A stretch of 59,507 nucleotides of DNA from a candidate division BRC1 bacterium HGW-BRC1-1. GTDB lineage: Bacteria > Sumerlaeota > Sumerlaeia > Sumerlaeales > Sumerlaeaceae. Position 1 is the stretch's first letter, and each line of letters begins with the position of its first letter. Both the position numbers and the translations under genes were made by a program. The DNA lies in assembly GCA_002842095.1 (NCBI GenBank), contig PHCB01000021.1, positions 1 to 59,507 on the forward strand, given 5' to 3'. Below, piece by piece: positions 37,889-46,788 of this stretch. The notes beneath the pieces were generated by a model that was not told the DNA's origin, made no database searches, and saw only the letters and a list, made by a program, of their open reading frames with translations.

Positions 37889-39135
37889 GGGGCGGGTCCG
37901 TCTTCCTGCAGGTAGGCTGGAGGCACAGGGTCAATGTGGGCCTCAGCTGGTGGTACCTCCGTGTTCGTTGCACCGAGGGCCCGGTAGAGTTTCATAATAG
38001 TCTCCACGCTGCGGGCCGACGTGTAGTGTTTCATAATGTGTCGGCGCGAAGCCCGACCGATTCGTCGCGCGAGGGGAGCGTCGTCGAGCACGCTTTCAAT
38101 GGCGCGCACCATGTCGGCGGCGTTGCCTCGCTCGAAGAGCACGCCGGTTTGTTCAGATGTCCCAAAGACTTCCTCAACGGCCGGCGAGCGAGCTGCCACC
38201 ACAGGTTTTTGCATGGCGGCGAATTCGAAAAATTTGGTGGGACTGCTCCAGTCCTGGGTGTCGGGAATGAGACAGACGTCAACCGCGGCCAGCAGCGCGG
38301 GCACTTGCGAATGGGGGATGCTGCCCAGGAAAAGGAGGTGGGAGTCCACGCCCTCCTCGCGGGCACGTATGCGCAGGCGGGCGACCCGATCGTCCTCGCC
38401 GCCCACGGCCATGATGACGGTGGGGCGGTCGGAATCGCGCAGGATGCGCGCGGCCTCAAAGAAAAGATCCACGCCGTGCCAGGCTGTCATCGTGCCGATG
38501 TATGCGACCACCTCGCGGTTTTCTGCACCCAGCATGTTCAAGTCGGCCGGTGCTGTGGCGGGGCTGAAGCAAGCCGGATTGACTGCCACGGGACAGATAA
38601 CGAATCCCGTCATGGAGCCTGTGTCGAGCCCCGCAGAGTCGACCATGAGACGCTTGAGCATGGTGCTTACGGCGATGATGGCTTTTTCGCGACGCCAGAG
38701 GCGACGTTCAACCCACAATGCCAGACGTGGGAAGCGCAACCGGTCGCTTTGCTCGTGCGCCAGAAGGGTGTTCACTTCGAGGATGCGGGGAAGGCCCCGG
38801 CGGCGACAGGCCGCCTCACCAGCGGTTTGGTACAGCGAGTAGCGCTCGTACACCGCATCGGGTTGGAAGTCGATGATGGCGTCTTCCAGCACCTTTTTCA
38901 TGAGGTGATTGAGCAGAAGGTAGCGCCCGTCTGCCCCCAGCATTTTGCTGCGGGGGGTCTTAACTCCCAGAACCGGAAAATTGATTTCTGAGGTGTCACC
39001 CACGTTGGGCGTTACCAATAGCACCTCATGTCCGAAAGCGGTGAGGGCATCGCAAGTGGCACGGATGTGGGTGGCGGCGCCTTTGCGGCCCCCGGCTTCG
39101 ACACCGAGGTCGCCACTGATGTATAAGATTCTCAT
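37885..39135 (-). CDS. Glycosyltransferase family 4
   Basis: A 416-residue GT-B glycosyltransferase. The N-terminal domain starts MRILYISGDLGVEAGG; the C-terminal half has the GT4-type nucleotide-sugar block IPDTQDWSSPTKFFEFAAMQKPVVA, with the conserved Glu in FFEF. Donor and acceptor are unknown. GGCGGGA is 6 bases before ATG; a longer in-frame start 14 codons upstream is less likely. Translationally coupled to the export permease. Confidence 0.9.
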   Translation of the reverse strand: MRILYISGDLGVEAGGRKGAATHIRATCDALTAFGHEVLLVTPNVGDTSEINFPVLGVKTPRSKMLGADGRYLLLNHLMKKVLEDAIIDFQPDAVYERYSLYQTAGEAACRRRGLPRILEVNTLLAHEQSDRLRFPRLALWVERRLWRREKAIIAVSTMLKRLMVDSAGLDTGSMTGFVICPVAVNPACFSPATAPADLNMLGAENREVVAYIGTMTAWHGVDLFFEAARILRDSDRPTVIMAVGGEDDRVARLRIRAREEGVDSHLLFLGSIPHSQVPALLAAVDVCLIPDTQDWSSPTKFFEFAAMQKPVVAARSPAVEEVFGTSEQTGVLFERGNAADMVRAIESVLDDAPLARRIGRASRRHIMKHYTSARSVETIMKLYRALGATNTEVPPAEAHIDPVPPAYLQEDGPAP

Positions 39136-39225
39136 AATGTCCCGCCTTTTCGTGAGGCGGTTGATGGATAAACGCAACCCCGAAGGCGATGCGAAAGTAC
39201 CAAAGGCATATTCAGAGCGAGGACG

Positions 39226-39648
39226 TTATGAGAGAACGATGGCTACGGCGGCCAGGCCCGCAGGAACCGCCACGCCACTGCCGAAAAATCCCATCAGCCA
39301 CATCAGGGCGAGGGCGATGAGTAATATCCCCAGTGCTACGGCGGCAATGCCGGCCCGCAGCAAGGGCGAATCGGTTGCGTGGATGCTGTCGCGCAAAGTG
39401 CGGTAGCGCTCGCGCCATGAACGATTGTCGAGCGGGCGGATCATCTCGGATTTCAACGCCTCATCGAGGGAGTGCCAGCGCGGGGCAGGAAGGGGAGGGG
39501 TGGACTCGGCGAGGTCAATGAAGACGTCGTGAATCTGCGCCAGTTCCATTTCACTTGCGCGATAGTTCGATGCGTCGAGTTTGACCCGTTGGGTTTCCCC
39601 TTCGGTGTCCTGACGCTGGATATGATCATTACGGGTTTCGTGGTTCAT
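39226..39648 (-). CDS. Putative membrane anti-sigma partner
   Basis: A 140-residue protein with a hydrophilic N-terminal 95 residues and two closely spaced hydrophobic segments at the C-terminus (about 97-117 and 122-139). Its ATG overlaps the stop of the ECF sigma gene (ATGA). Placement and topology suggest an anti-sigma factor with cytosolic N-terminus. It has no Cys, so no zinc-binding HxxxCxxC anti-sigma motif. No domain was recognised, so the role is inferred from context. Confidence 0.65.
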   Translation of the reverse strand: MNHETRNDHIQRQDTEGETQRVKLDASNYRASEMELAQIHDVFIDLAESTPPLPAPRWHSLDEALKSEMIRPLDNRSWRERYRTLRDSIHATDSPLLRAGIAAVALGILLIALALMWLMGFFGSGVAVPAGLAAVAIVLS

Positions 39649-40286
39649 CAGGGTCGCAGATCCTTCAATATATCCTTTAGACGCTCATGGGCACGAAAAA
39701 GATGACGTTTAATTGTGCCTTGCGTGGATCGCATCACCTCAGCTACTTCGAGGAGGCTGAGATCATGGTAATAACGCAATATAAAAACCTGCCGTTGCTT
39801 GGATGATAATTTGCGCAAAGCCTCGCGGACGCACTGCTGGAGCTGCTGCGCATCGGCCGCCTTGCGTTGGGGCGGAGGGGTGGAGGCGGACACCCGGTGG
39901 ATCATTCCAGGCGGGTCGGTGGCCTCGTTGCTGTCGTCGTCCATCTCCAATTTGCCGGACCGATGGCGCTTCTCGTGGCGCAAATGATCCATTGCACAGT
40001 TGAGAACAACCCGGTGCATCCAGGTTGCGAAGCGGGCCTTTCCTTTGAACGAGGGCAATGCGCGAAACAGTCGTATAAAAACGTCCTGAGTCACATCCAT
40101 GGCGTCGTCGGCGTTACGCGTCATCTGATAGGCTATCGCGTATACCTGGTCCCGATGAAGAAAAACGAGCTGTTCGAAGGCGGTGGTGTCGCCCTTCTGG
40201 GCATCGGCCACAAGACGCAGCATGGCCTGTTCGCTGGCATCAGTTGAATGTGGAGGGGGTGGATCAGTGGGGTGTACTCCGAACAT
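39648..40286 (-). CDS. ECF RNA polymerase sigma factor
   Basis: A 212-residue sigma-70 family ECF factor. Region 2 (about 35-105) shows FEQLVFLHRDQVYAIAYQ, DAMDVTQDVFIRLF and FATWMHRVVLNCAMD; a Pro/Ser linker of about 45 residues follows; region 4 (about 155-205) has LSSKQRQVFILRYYHDLS and STQGTIKRHLFRAHERL. It directs transcription of an unknown regulon. The membrane protein coupled downstream is its likely regulator. Confidence 0.94.
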   Translation of the reverse strand: MFGVHPTDPPPPHSTDASEQAMLRLVADAQKGDTTAFEQLVFLHRDQVYAIAYQMTRNADDAMDVTQDVFIRLFRALPSFKGKARFATWMHRVVLNCAMDHLRHEKRHRSGKLEMDDDSNEATDPPGMIHRVSASTPPPQRKAADAQQLQQCVREALRKLSSKQRQVFILRYYHDLSLLEVAEVMRSTQGTIKRHLFRAHERLKDILKDLRP

Positions 40287-40319
40287 GAGGAAGCTTCTGC
40301 CTTGTTCCGCCGGGGAATT

Positions 40320-40820
40320 CTACAACCGTTTTGCAGACTGCAGAAACCACGACCGGGCGGGATAGGCAAGGGTCAGCATGAGATAGGAGGCGATTCCTCC
40401 CAGTAGAAGAAAATCCATGTTTGCCGTGAGCAGGAAAAGAACCAAACCGGAACATGCAACGAGGTCTGCCAATGCCATCATGGCGAAAACCCGGCGCCGA
40501 AAAAATGGGAGAAGGGCGGCGGAAGACTTTTGGTCCGATGGGAGGTTGGTTACCCGGAAAGGTTTTGCGCGCCAATAGACCAGCCACAGCCCCAGTGCCA
40601 GAGCGACGGTGGCAAAGATTTTCAGCATGATGCCCCCGTGGATGGCTGACAGGGTGCTGAACCCGCCGGAGTAACCGGGGCGGTCGAACCAGACGACCTG
40701 CACCCCATGGGCAATGAGCAGATAAATGAGGGGTGTTGTGCATCCGAAATACCAGAGCAGTTTCAGACGCAGCAGTTCCTCATCAGGGGAGCGCATGGGG
40801 GTGTTTGATTCAGGGGGCAT
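40320..40820 (-). CDS. Hypothetical membrane protein with four predicted spans
   Basis: A 166-residue protein with about four hydrophobic segments (near 25-45, 60-80, 105-125 and 130-150) and no recognised domain. It lies 33 bp before the sigma gene on the same strand and may be part of that unit. Start is uncertain: GTG, or ATGs 4 and 12 codons later; no clear ribosome site. Codon use is like its neighbours. Confidence 0.6.
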   Translation of the reverse strand: MPPESNTPMRSPDEELLRLKLLWYFGCTTPLIYLLIAHGVQVVWFDRPGYSGGFSTLSAIHGGIMLKIFATVALALGLWLVYWRAKPFRVTNLPSDQKSSAALLPFFRRRVFAMMALADLVACSGLVLFLLTANMDFLLLGGIASYLMLTLAYPARSWFLQSAKRL

Positions 40821-40850
40821 GGAGGGGGTCACCGGAAAGACATGAAATAG

Positions 40851-40891
40851 AAAAAGCCGGAGTTCGCCTCAAAGGCGGCGTCCGGCTTTTT
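40851..40891. terminator. Bidirectional terminator after rpmA
   Basis: A stem of about 11 bp (AAAAAGCCGGA and complement, nested with GCC-rich inner pairs) is flanked by A- and T-runs on both sides. It is 35 bases past the rpmA stop on the minus strand. Confidence 0.85.
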
Positions 40892-40925
40892 CAAAAAAGT
40901 TGCTGTCGGTTGTCGACTGCGGGGA

Positions 40926-41186
40926 TTACTCCGCGCTTTGGATGATGATGTTGACCAGCTTGCGTCCGCGGCGCTGGGCGAATTCCACCACGCCATCCAC
41001 CTTCGCAAACAGGGTGTCGTCTTTGCCGATGCCGACGTTATTGCCGGGATGAAATTTGGTGCCGCGCTGGCGCACGATGATGCTGCCGCCCGTGACGAAC
41101 TGGCCACCGTATGCTTTGGTGCCAAGCCGTTGCGAGTTGCTGTCGCGACCGTTTCTGGAGCTACCTACGCCTTTTTTATGTGCCAT
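40926..41186 (-). CDS. rpmA: 50S ribosomal protein L27
   Basis: An 86-residue L27. It starts [16 protein letters not shown] without the Firmicute-type cleaved N-terminal leader and includes [16 protein letters not shown]. The N-terminus reaches the peptidyl-transferase centre. It is 75 bp after rplU; the two form the usual rplU-rpmA operon. The obg gene that often follows is absent; a terminator follows instead. Confidence 0.98.
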   Translation of the reverse strand: MAHKKGVGSSRNGRDSNSQRLGTKAYGGQFVTGGSIIVRQRGTKFHPGNNVGIGKDDTLFAKVDGVVEFAQRRGRKLVNIIIQSAE

Positions 41187-41261
41187 CTGACCGGAATCCT
41201 TTTAGTATTCGAGGAGGTTTTGGAAGTTTGCCTGCGGACATGGTCCACAGTCAGCGGAAAA

Positions 41262-41573
41262 TCAGCCTTCGATTTTCTCGATGCGAACTTCGGTGAAATC
41301 CTGGCGGTGTCCACGACGCTTCTCATAGCCCTTGCGGCGCTTGAACGTGTAGACGAGAATTTTCTTTTCCTTGCCGTGGCGAAGGATCTTTGCCGTGACC
41401 TTGGCTCCTGCGATGAGAGGAGTTCCCAGCTTCGGGCCGTTGTCGTCGGTGAGTTGCAGCACGTCGTTCATCTCGACTTCGCTGCCTACCTCGGCATCCA
41501 TCAGCGGCATCCGAACTACATCGCCGTTATTTACGCGGAACTGTCGTCCGCCCGCACGAAAAATTGCATACAT
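41262..41573 (-). CDS. rplU: 50S ribosomal protein L21
   Basis: A 103-residue L21, beginning MYAIFRAGGRQFRV and ending with the KRRKGYEKRRGHRQ basic block that binds 23S rRNA. The 159-base upstream region to the parvulin gene may hold the promoter and leader, but no defined L21 leader structure could be assigned by eye. Confidence 0.98.
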   Translation of the reverse strand: MYAIFRAGGRQFRVNNGDVVRMPLMDAEVGSEVEMNDVLQLTDDNGPKLGTPLIAGAKVTAKILRHGKEKKILVYTFKRRKGYEKRRGHRQDFTEVRIEKIEG

Positions 41574-41732
41574 GAGTCTATGGGACCCCTAAACGAATGG
41601 TTTTTGGGCGCAAAAACAGCAGCAAGGCCCAAAGCAAGGACTTCCTACCCCGCACCTGTCGTGCTATTCGCATTTGCGTTTGGTTTTCGCGGCGGGGGTG
41701 GTAATGATAATCAGAAACGCGGGGGAGCGTTG

Positions 41733-42899
41733 TTACAGATAGCGTTCGATCTCGGCATGGGTCTTCAGGTCGGTCTTATATTTCTCCAATGCCTGATCAC
41801 GCTTCACCTGCTGGGTACGGGTGTGGAGGCGTCCCTGATGCTGCGGGCCGCCCTGAATGATGTGGAAACCCACAGGGGTGCGGACAACGGAACTGATCTC
41901 GCCATCGGCCAGGGCAAAGGCCGCGTCGTCAAAGGCCGGGTAATTCGTACCCTTGGTGAACCACCCGAGGTTGCCCCCGTTGGCAGCGGTTTTACCGTCC
42001 TGAGAATACAGGCGCGCTGCCTTGGAGAAATCGAATCCGGAATTAAGAAGACCGAGGACGGTTTCTGCTTTCTCTCGGGCTTGTTTCTCGGCGGAGGACG
42101 TGGCACCATCCAGACAGCGTAATACAATGTGCGCCGCGCGCATTTCCTGCACATATTGATCCTCGGTGAGGATGCGGGCCAGTTGGGCCGAGGTGACCTG
42201 ATCGCGGGAGACGGTCGCAGTGGGGTTCAACTCGTCGGCGGACAAGCCCGCCGTGGTGGGGATATCTTCTTCAAGCACGACGACTGTCGACGTGGCAATG
42301 TCCCGCACTTTATCCAGCAGGAGAGAGACGCGGGTTTGCTGATGCATTTCGGCGATGGTCATGCCGGCGGCCAACGCCATATCCTGCATCTTTCGGCCGG
42401 CGGGCATGTTCGCATTGTTGGCGGCAATGGTGCGGGTGACTTCTGAATCATCCACCCGGATGCCCGCTTGACGGGCTGCCTGCTCCATCAGGCGGGTTGT
42501 TATCATGGTGTCGAGCACGTGGGTGGAGAGAACGTTCGCCACGGCGAGCTTTTGTTGGTTATCGGCGTTGCGGGGCTGCGGCGTGGTCAGGCGGAGCTGG
42601 GTTGTGAACTCATCCAGCAATATCGCTTCGCCATTCACTTTGGCCACGATGGGGCGGCCGGCGGAATCGCGGGGCAGTTTGGAATAATCCGGAGCGGGGA
42701 TGTCGGAAACATTAACATTGGGCAAGCCGCCCACGATGGGGGCCGTCGTGTTGCGGGCGGCGTTGGACAAGGGGATGCGCGATGGCGTGGGCACAGGGGT
42801 TCCTGTGACGGCGGATAGCGGTCGGGGTGAAATGCACAGGGTGCATAGAGTCAGGGCGACCATGGCTATAAGGGGACTGATGGTTGGGATCGGTTTCAC
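41733..42899 (-). CDS. Periplasmic peptidyl-prolyl isomerase, SurA/PpiC-like
   Basis: A 388-residue exported parvulin-type foldase. A Sec signal (KPIPTISPLIAMVALTLCTLC...) precedes a SurA_N-like helical region (about 85-240) and a rotamase domain (about 255-350; AAHIVLR, NGGNLGWF, VGFHIIQ). It probably assists outer-membrane or secreted proteins. A GTG that places a Lys before the hydrophobic core was chosen; an upstream TTG is possible. Confidence 0.87.
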   Translation of the reverse strand: MKPIPTISPLIAMVALTLCTLCISPRPLSAVTGTPVPTPSRIPLSNAARNTTAPIVGGLPNVNVSDIPAPDYSKLPRDSAGRPIVAKVNGEAILLDEFTTQLRLTTPQPRNADNQQKLAVANVLSTHVLDTMITTRLMEQAARQAGIRVDDSEVTRTIAANNANMPAGRKMQDMALAAGMTIAEMHQQTRVSLLLDKVRDIATSTVVVLEEDIPTTAGLSADELNPTATVSRDQVTSAQLARILTEDQYVQEMRAAHIVLRCLDGATSSAEKQAREKAETVLGLLNSGFDFSKAARLYSQDGKTAANGGNLGWFTKGTNYPAFDDAAFALADGEISSVVRTPVGFHIIQGGPQHQGRLHTRTQQVKRDQALEKYKTDLKTHAEIERYL

Positions 42900-43025
42900 A
42901 AAAGAACCAATACCCCCCCGGTGAACAAACGAATCAACTTGGGTTGTGAGCCATAACAACAGAGATCAAGTTAAACCGATGACACCCGACTTTCGCCCTG
43001 CGCTAAAAGCGCAGCAAAATATCTC

Positions 43026-44933
43026 ATGAGCCCCGAAGCATTCCACGAAGAAGATCGCGTGGCTCATGCCGGAGATATGCGCCACGCGGCGCGATTACTG
43101 AAATATATCCGACCCCGCTGGAAGCTGGTGGTTTTGTCCAGTGTGGTCAGCAGCCTCATTGCCGCGCTCTCGCTGGCCGGTCCGTACATCGTGAAGGTGA
43201 CGATCGACAACCACATCGCCAAGGGCGACTACGCCGGTGTAGCGAGGCTGAGCGGACTTTTTATTGGTACCATCGCGGGGTTGTTCGTTCTGGAATATGT
43301 GCAGGCTTTTTTGATCGCGTGGGTGGGGCAGCAGGGGATGTTCGATCTGCGGCGCGAGCTGTTTGCCCATGTGCAAAAAATGTCTCTGGCGTTTTTCGAC
43401 CGCAACCCCGTGGGGCGGCTCATGACCCGCGTAACCAGCGACGTGGCCACGCTCAACGAGTTGTTCGCGCAGGGCGTGATGACCCTCGCGGGAGACATTT
43501 TCCTGCTGGCGGGCATTACGATCCTGATGCTGAAGACCGACGTGCGCCTGACGCTGCTCGTCTTCATCACGGTCCCTATCATGCTGGTGGCCGGCAAATG
43601 GTTCCGCACGGCGGTGCGCGAAAGCAGCCGCGACGCCCGCACGCGGCTGTCGCGCATGAACGCGTACATCCAGGAGAACCTGGGCGGCATCCGAACCGTG
43701 CAGGCGTATAACCGCGAACGGCGCAACCGGCGTAGGTTTGTGGAACTGAACTCGGATTTCCGTGAAGCCAACATGCGCACCGTGGCCGCGTATGCGTTCT
43801 TCGTGCCAGCCATCGAGGTGATCGGCGCGTTGGCGCTGGCCCTTATCATCTGGTACGGTGGCGTGCGGGCCCTTTCGGGCGGCCTGACGGTGGGCGTCAT
43901 CTATCTCTTCATTCAATACATCCAGCGCTTCTTCCAGCCGATCAAAGACCTCAGCGACAAGTTCAACATTTTCCAGACGGCCCTCGCCTCGGCCGAGCGC
44001 ATCTTCAACCTTCTGGATACTCCGGCAGAGATCAGCTCGCCGGAGAAACCGGAGCCATTCACAGGGCTTAAAGACGAGATCCGCTTCGAGAACGTCAGCT
44101 TCGCATACAAGGACGAGGACTGGGTTCTGCGGGACGTGAGCTTCACCGTGCGGCGGGGTGAATCCGTGGCGCTGGTGGGCAGCACGGGGAGTGGCAAGAC
44201 AACGGTTACCAGCCTGCTCACGCGGTTTTACGATGTGCAGAAGGGCGCCATCAAGGTGGACGGGACGGACATCCGTCGCCTCGACCTGAGCGATTGGCGT
44301 CGTCAGTTCGCCGTGGTGTTGCAGGATGTGTTCCTGTTCTCGGGCGACATCGCATCGAACATCCGCCTGGGCAACGAGGCCGTGACGGATGAGGTGGTGG
44401 AACGGGCCGGTCGCAACGTGAATGCCAACGAGTTCATCGCAGCATTACCGGGTGGTTACAAACAGGAAGTGCTGGAGCGCGGCGCCACGTTGAGCGTGGG
44501 TCAGAAGCAATTGCTGGCCTTCGCGCGGGCGCTGGCGTTTGATCCGGCCATCCTCATTCTCGATGAAGCAACGGCCAGCATCGACACGGAAACCGAGCAC
44601 CTCATTCAGGATGCGTTGCAGAAGCTGCTGAAGGGGCGCACGAGCATTGTGATCGCGCACCGCCTGTCGACCATCCAAAATGCCGACCGGATCATCGTCA
44701 TGCACCACGGCAAAATTCGCGAGGTGGGCACGCACCAGGAACTTCTGCGGCGCGACGGGATTTATCGCAAGTTGTACGAGTTGCAATATCGCGACGTGCG
44801 GGTGGGGAAATATGATGAGGGGAAAGACGCGCCCCCTGCGGAGGATGATGAGATTGTGCAACAATCTCCACTGGAAGCGGTGGAGGGCGGGGAACCCACC
44901 GATCCGGCGATGCGCACGTTGCAGTCGGATTAG
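43026..44933 (+). CDS. ABC exporter, fused permease and ATPase (MsbA/LmrA-like)
   Basis: A 635-residue half-transporter. Residues 1-320 form the six-helix type I exporter domain; the ATPase follows with Walker A GSTGSGKT, Q-loop VVLQDVFLFSG, signature LSVGQKQ, Walker B ILILDEATAS and the switch His in IVIAHRLSTIQNADRI. The LSVGQ form is common in BmrC/YheI-like exporters. An acidic tail of about 45 residues is added. Substrate could be lipid or drug. It forms a homodimer or pairs with a partner not in the window. Confidence 0.94.
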   Translation: MSPEAFHEEDRVAHAGDMRHAARLLKYIRPRWKLVVLSSVVSSLIAALSLAGPYIVKVTIDNHIAKGDYAGVARLSGLFIGTIAGLFVLEYVQAFLIAWVGQQGMFDLRRELFAHVQKMSLAFFDRNPVGRLMTRVTSDVATLNELFAQGVMTLAGDIFLLAGITILMLKTDVRLTLLVFITVPIMLVAGKWFRTAVRESSRDARTRLSRMNAYIQENLGGIRTVQAYNRERRNRRRFVELNSDFREANMRTVAAYAFFVPAIEVIGALALALIIWYGGVRALSGGLTVGVIYLFIQYIQRFFQPIKDLSDKFNIFQTALASAERIFNLLDTPAEISSPEKPEPFTGLKDEIRFENVSFAYKDEDWVLRDVSFTVRRGESVALVGSTGSGKTTVTSLLTRFYDVQKGAIKVDGTDIRRLDLSDWRRQFAVVLQDVFLFSGDIASNIRLGNEAVTDEVVERAGRNVNANEFIAALPGGYKQEVLERGATLSVGQKQLLAFARALAFDPAILILDEATASIDTETEHLIQDALQKLLKGRTSIVIAHRLSTIQNADRIIVMHHGKIREVGTHQELLRRDGIYRKLYELQYRDVRVGKYDEGKDAPPAEDDEIVQQSPLEAVEGGEPTDPAMRTLQSD

Positions 44934-45054
44934 CGGGCGTTGAGTCCTGCCCATGCTTTCTGTTGACTCCCAGCGGGTTTCGTCCGCCAAGATGCTCGGG
45001 AATCGTTTGTGTCCGCCGGGCACGGGCGTGATTGATCTGGGAGAGTTTTTCTGC

Positions 45055-45705
45055 ATGAAGTTGAGAATCGCACGAGTGATCTTCGCAGCGGCAGCAACCG
45101 TGGCTCTGGGTGTTTTCGCGCCCATGGAAGCCGTCGCCGCCGACGCCGTTACCACAACGTCCGTCATCAAAATGGTTGAGTGCATCGCCCTTCCCACGGG
45201 CGAGGTCAGCGACGAAGAACTGGCGCGTCTGGTGCCGGACGACCTGCCCGGGCGTGTGTTCATTCGCTGGCGGACCGAGACCCAGGAAGACAATTACGGG
45301 TTCAACATTTATCGCGCGGACAAAGAGAATGGCGACTACGTGCGTGCGAACGATAAGATTATCGCGGGCGAGGGATCGACCAATGTGCCCCACGAATATT
45401 GTTTCATGGATACCGGCCTTGAGCGCGGGTCGGTTTGGTTTTATTACATCGAATCGGTGAGTTTGCAGGGCAAGCGCGAGGTGTTGGAAAACACCATGAA
45501 CACGAAGGTGAAGGTGAAATCCGTGGCTGAGGAACGCGCCTGGATTCGCCGCAAGGCGATGCCGCCCCCGGACGCCGAAGCACCCGCCACCACAGCACCG
45601 GCCTCCGCCGTGGCTCCCGCACCCGAGGCGACACCAGCGCCGGTGGGTCCGCCATCTGCCGTTGTGAAGGAGACTCCGGGCAGGCCCGCCAATCCGCTGA
45701 TGTAA
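45055..45705 (+). CDS. Secreted fibronectin III-like protein with Pro/Ala-rich tail
   Basis: A 216-residue exported protein. A signal peptide (about residues 1-28, ending VAA) is followed by one FN3-like beta domain (VFIRWRTETQEDNYGFNIYRA...WFYYIESV) and a Pro/Ala/Thr-rich C-terminal 50 residues that is probably disordered or wall-spanning. GGGAGAG is 9 bases before the ATG. The function is unknown; the fold suggests protein or glycan binding at the cell surface. Confidence 0.78.
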   Translation: MKLRIARVIFAAAATVALGVFAPMEAVAADAVTTTSVIKMVECIALPTGEVSDEELARLVPDDLPGRVFIRWRTETQEDNYGFNIYRADKENGDYVRANDKIIAGEGSTNVPHEYCFMDTGLERGSVWFYYIESVSLQGKREVLENTMNTKVKVKSVAEERAWIRRKAMPPPDAEAPATTAPASAVAPAPEATPAPVGPPSAVVKETPGRPANPLM

Positions 45706-45774
45706 CGCGAAGGTGCAGCGCGGCCACTTCGGTCATGCGACGCGCCTCCGGCGACCCACCCCGAACCCACAAGT

Positions 45775-46731
45775 ATGCATACCCCAACCACACTCATCAC
45801 CGGCGGTGCCGGTTTTATCGGTTCTCATTTGTGCGAGCGCATGCTTGCCGAGGGACACCGCGTCATCTGCATGGATAATCTGCTCACGGGTTCCGTGGAC
45901 AACATCGACCACATCCGCGACCCGAAGTTTCATTTCGTACATCACGATGTGACCGAGTTCATTTACGTGAAGGGACGGGTGGACTACATCCTCCATTTCG
46001 CCTCGCCCGCGAGCCCCATCGATTATTTGCGCATGCCCATCCAGACCATGAAGGTCGGGTCGCTGGGAACACACAAGGCACTGGGGCTGGCGCGTGAGAA
46101 AAGCTCGCGTTTCCTGCTGGCCTCCACCAGCGAGGTGTATGGCGATCCGCTGGTACATCCACAGCCCGAGACCTATTGGGGCAACGTAAACCCGGTGGGG
46201 CCGCGCGGCGTGTACGACGAAGCGAAGCGCTTCGCCGAGGCGCTCACGGGGGCATATCACCGGTTCCACGGCGTCGACACACGCACGGTGCGCATCTTCA
46301 ACACGTATGGTCCGCGGATGCGGCTCGACGACGGACGCGTGGTGCCGAGCTTCATCGGCAGCGTGCTGCGTAATGAGCCACTGACGGTGTTTGGCACGGG
46401 CGATCAGACCCGCAGCTTCTGCTACGTGACGGACCTGGTGGAGGGAATTTTCCGGCTGCTGATGTCGGACGAAACCACGCCGGTGAATCTGGGCACGGAG
46501 TTCGAACTGAGCATTTCGGATTTCGCCAAATTGATCCTGAAACTGGCGGGGAGCGAACTGCCGATTGAACATCGCGAGCTTCCCGTGGACGACCCGACCA
46601 TGCGCCGCCCCGACCTGACGAAGGCCCGCGCCTTGCTGGGTTACGAGCCGATCGTGCCGTTGGAAACGGGTTTGCGCAACACCATCGATTATTTTCGCTC
46701 GCGTCACATCGCGGCGGAGTCTAACGCATAG
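45775..46731 (+). CDS. UDP-glucuronate decarboxylase (UDP-xylose synthase)
   Basis: A 318-residue extended short-chain dehydrogenase. It has the NAD motif [33 protein letters not shown], and the [13 protein letters not shown] block with catalytic Tyr/Lys, which is typical of Uxs. It converts UDP-glucuronate to UDP-xylose for surface glycans. A UDP-glucose 4-epimerase-type role is less likely given the ASPASP and [11 protein letters not shown] signatures. Confidence 0.9.
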   Translation: MHTPTTLITGGAGFIGSHLCERMLAEGHRVICMDNLLTGSVDNIDHIRDPKFHFVHHDVTEFIYVKGRVDYILHFASPASPIDYLRMPIQTMKVGSLGTHKALGLAREKSSRFLLASTSEVYGDPLVHPQPETYWGNVNPVGPRGVYDEAKRFAEALTGAYHRFHGVDTRTVRIFNTYGPRMRLDDGRVVPSFIGSVLRNEPLTVFGTGDQTRSFCYVTDLVEGIFRLLMSDETTPVNLGTEFELSISDFAKLILKLAGSELPIEHRELPVDDPTMRRPDLTKARALLGYEPIVPLETGLRNTIDYFRSRHIAAESNA

Positions 46732-46788
46732 GTCGCGGTCAGATCCGGCGACGCCATTCAACCATCGCAAGGACGAGGAGAGAACATC

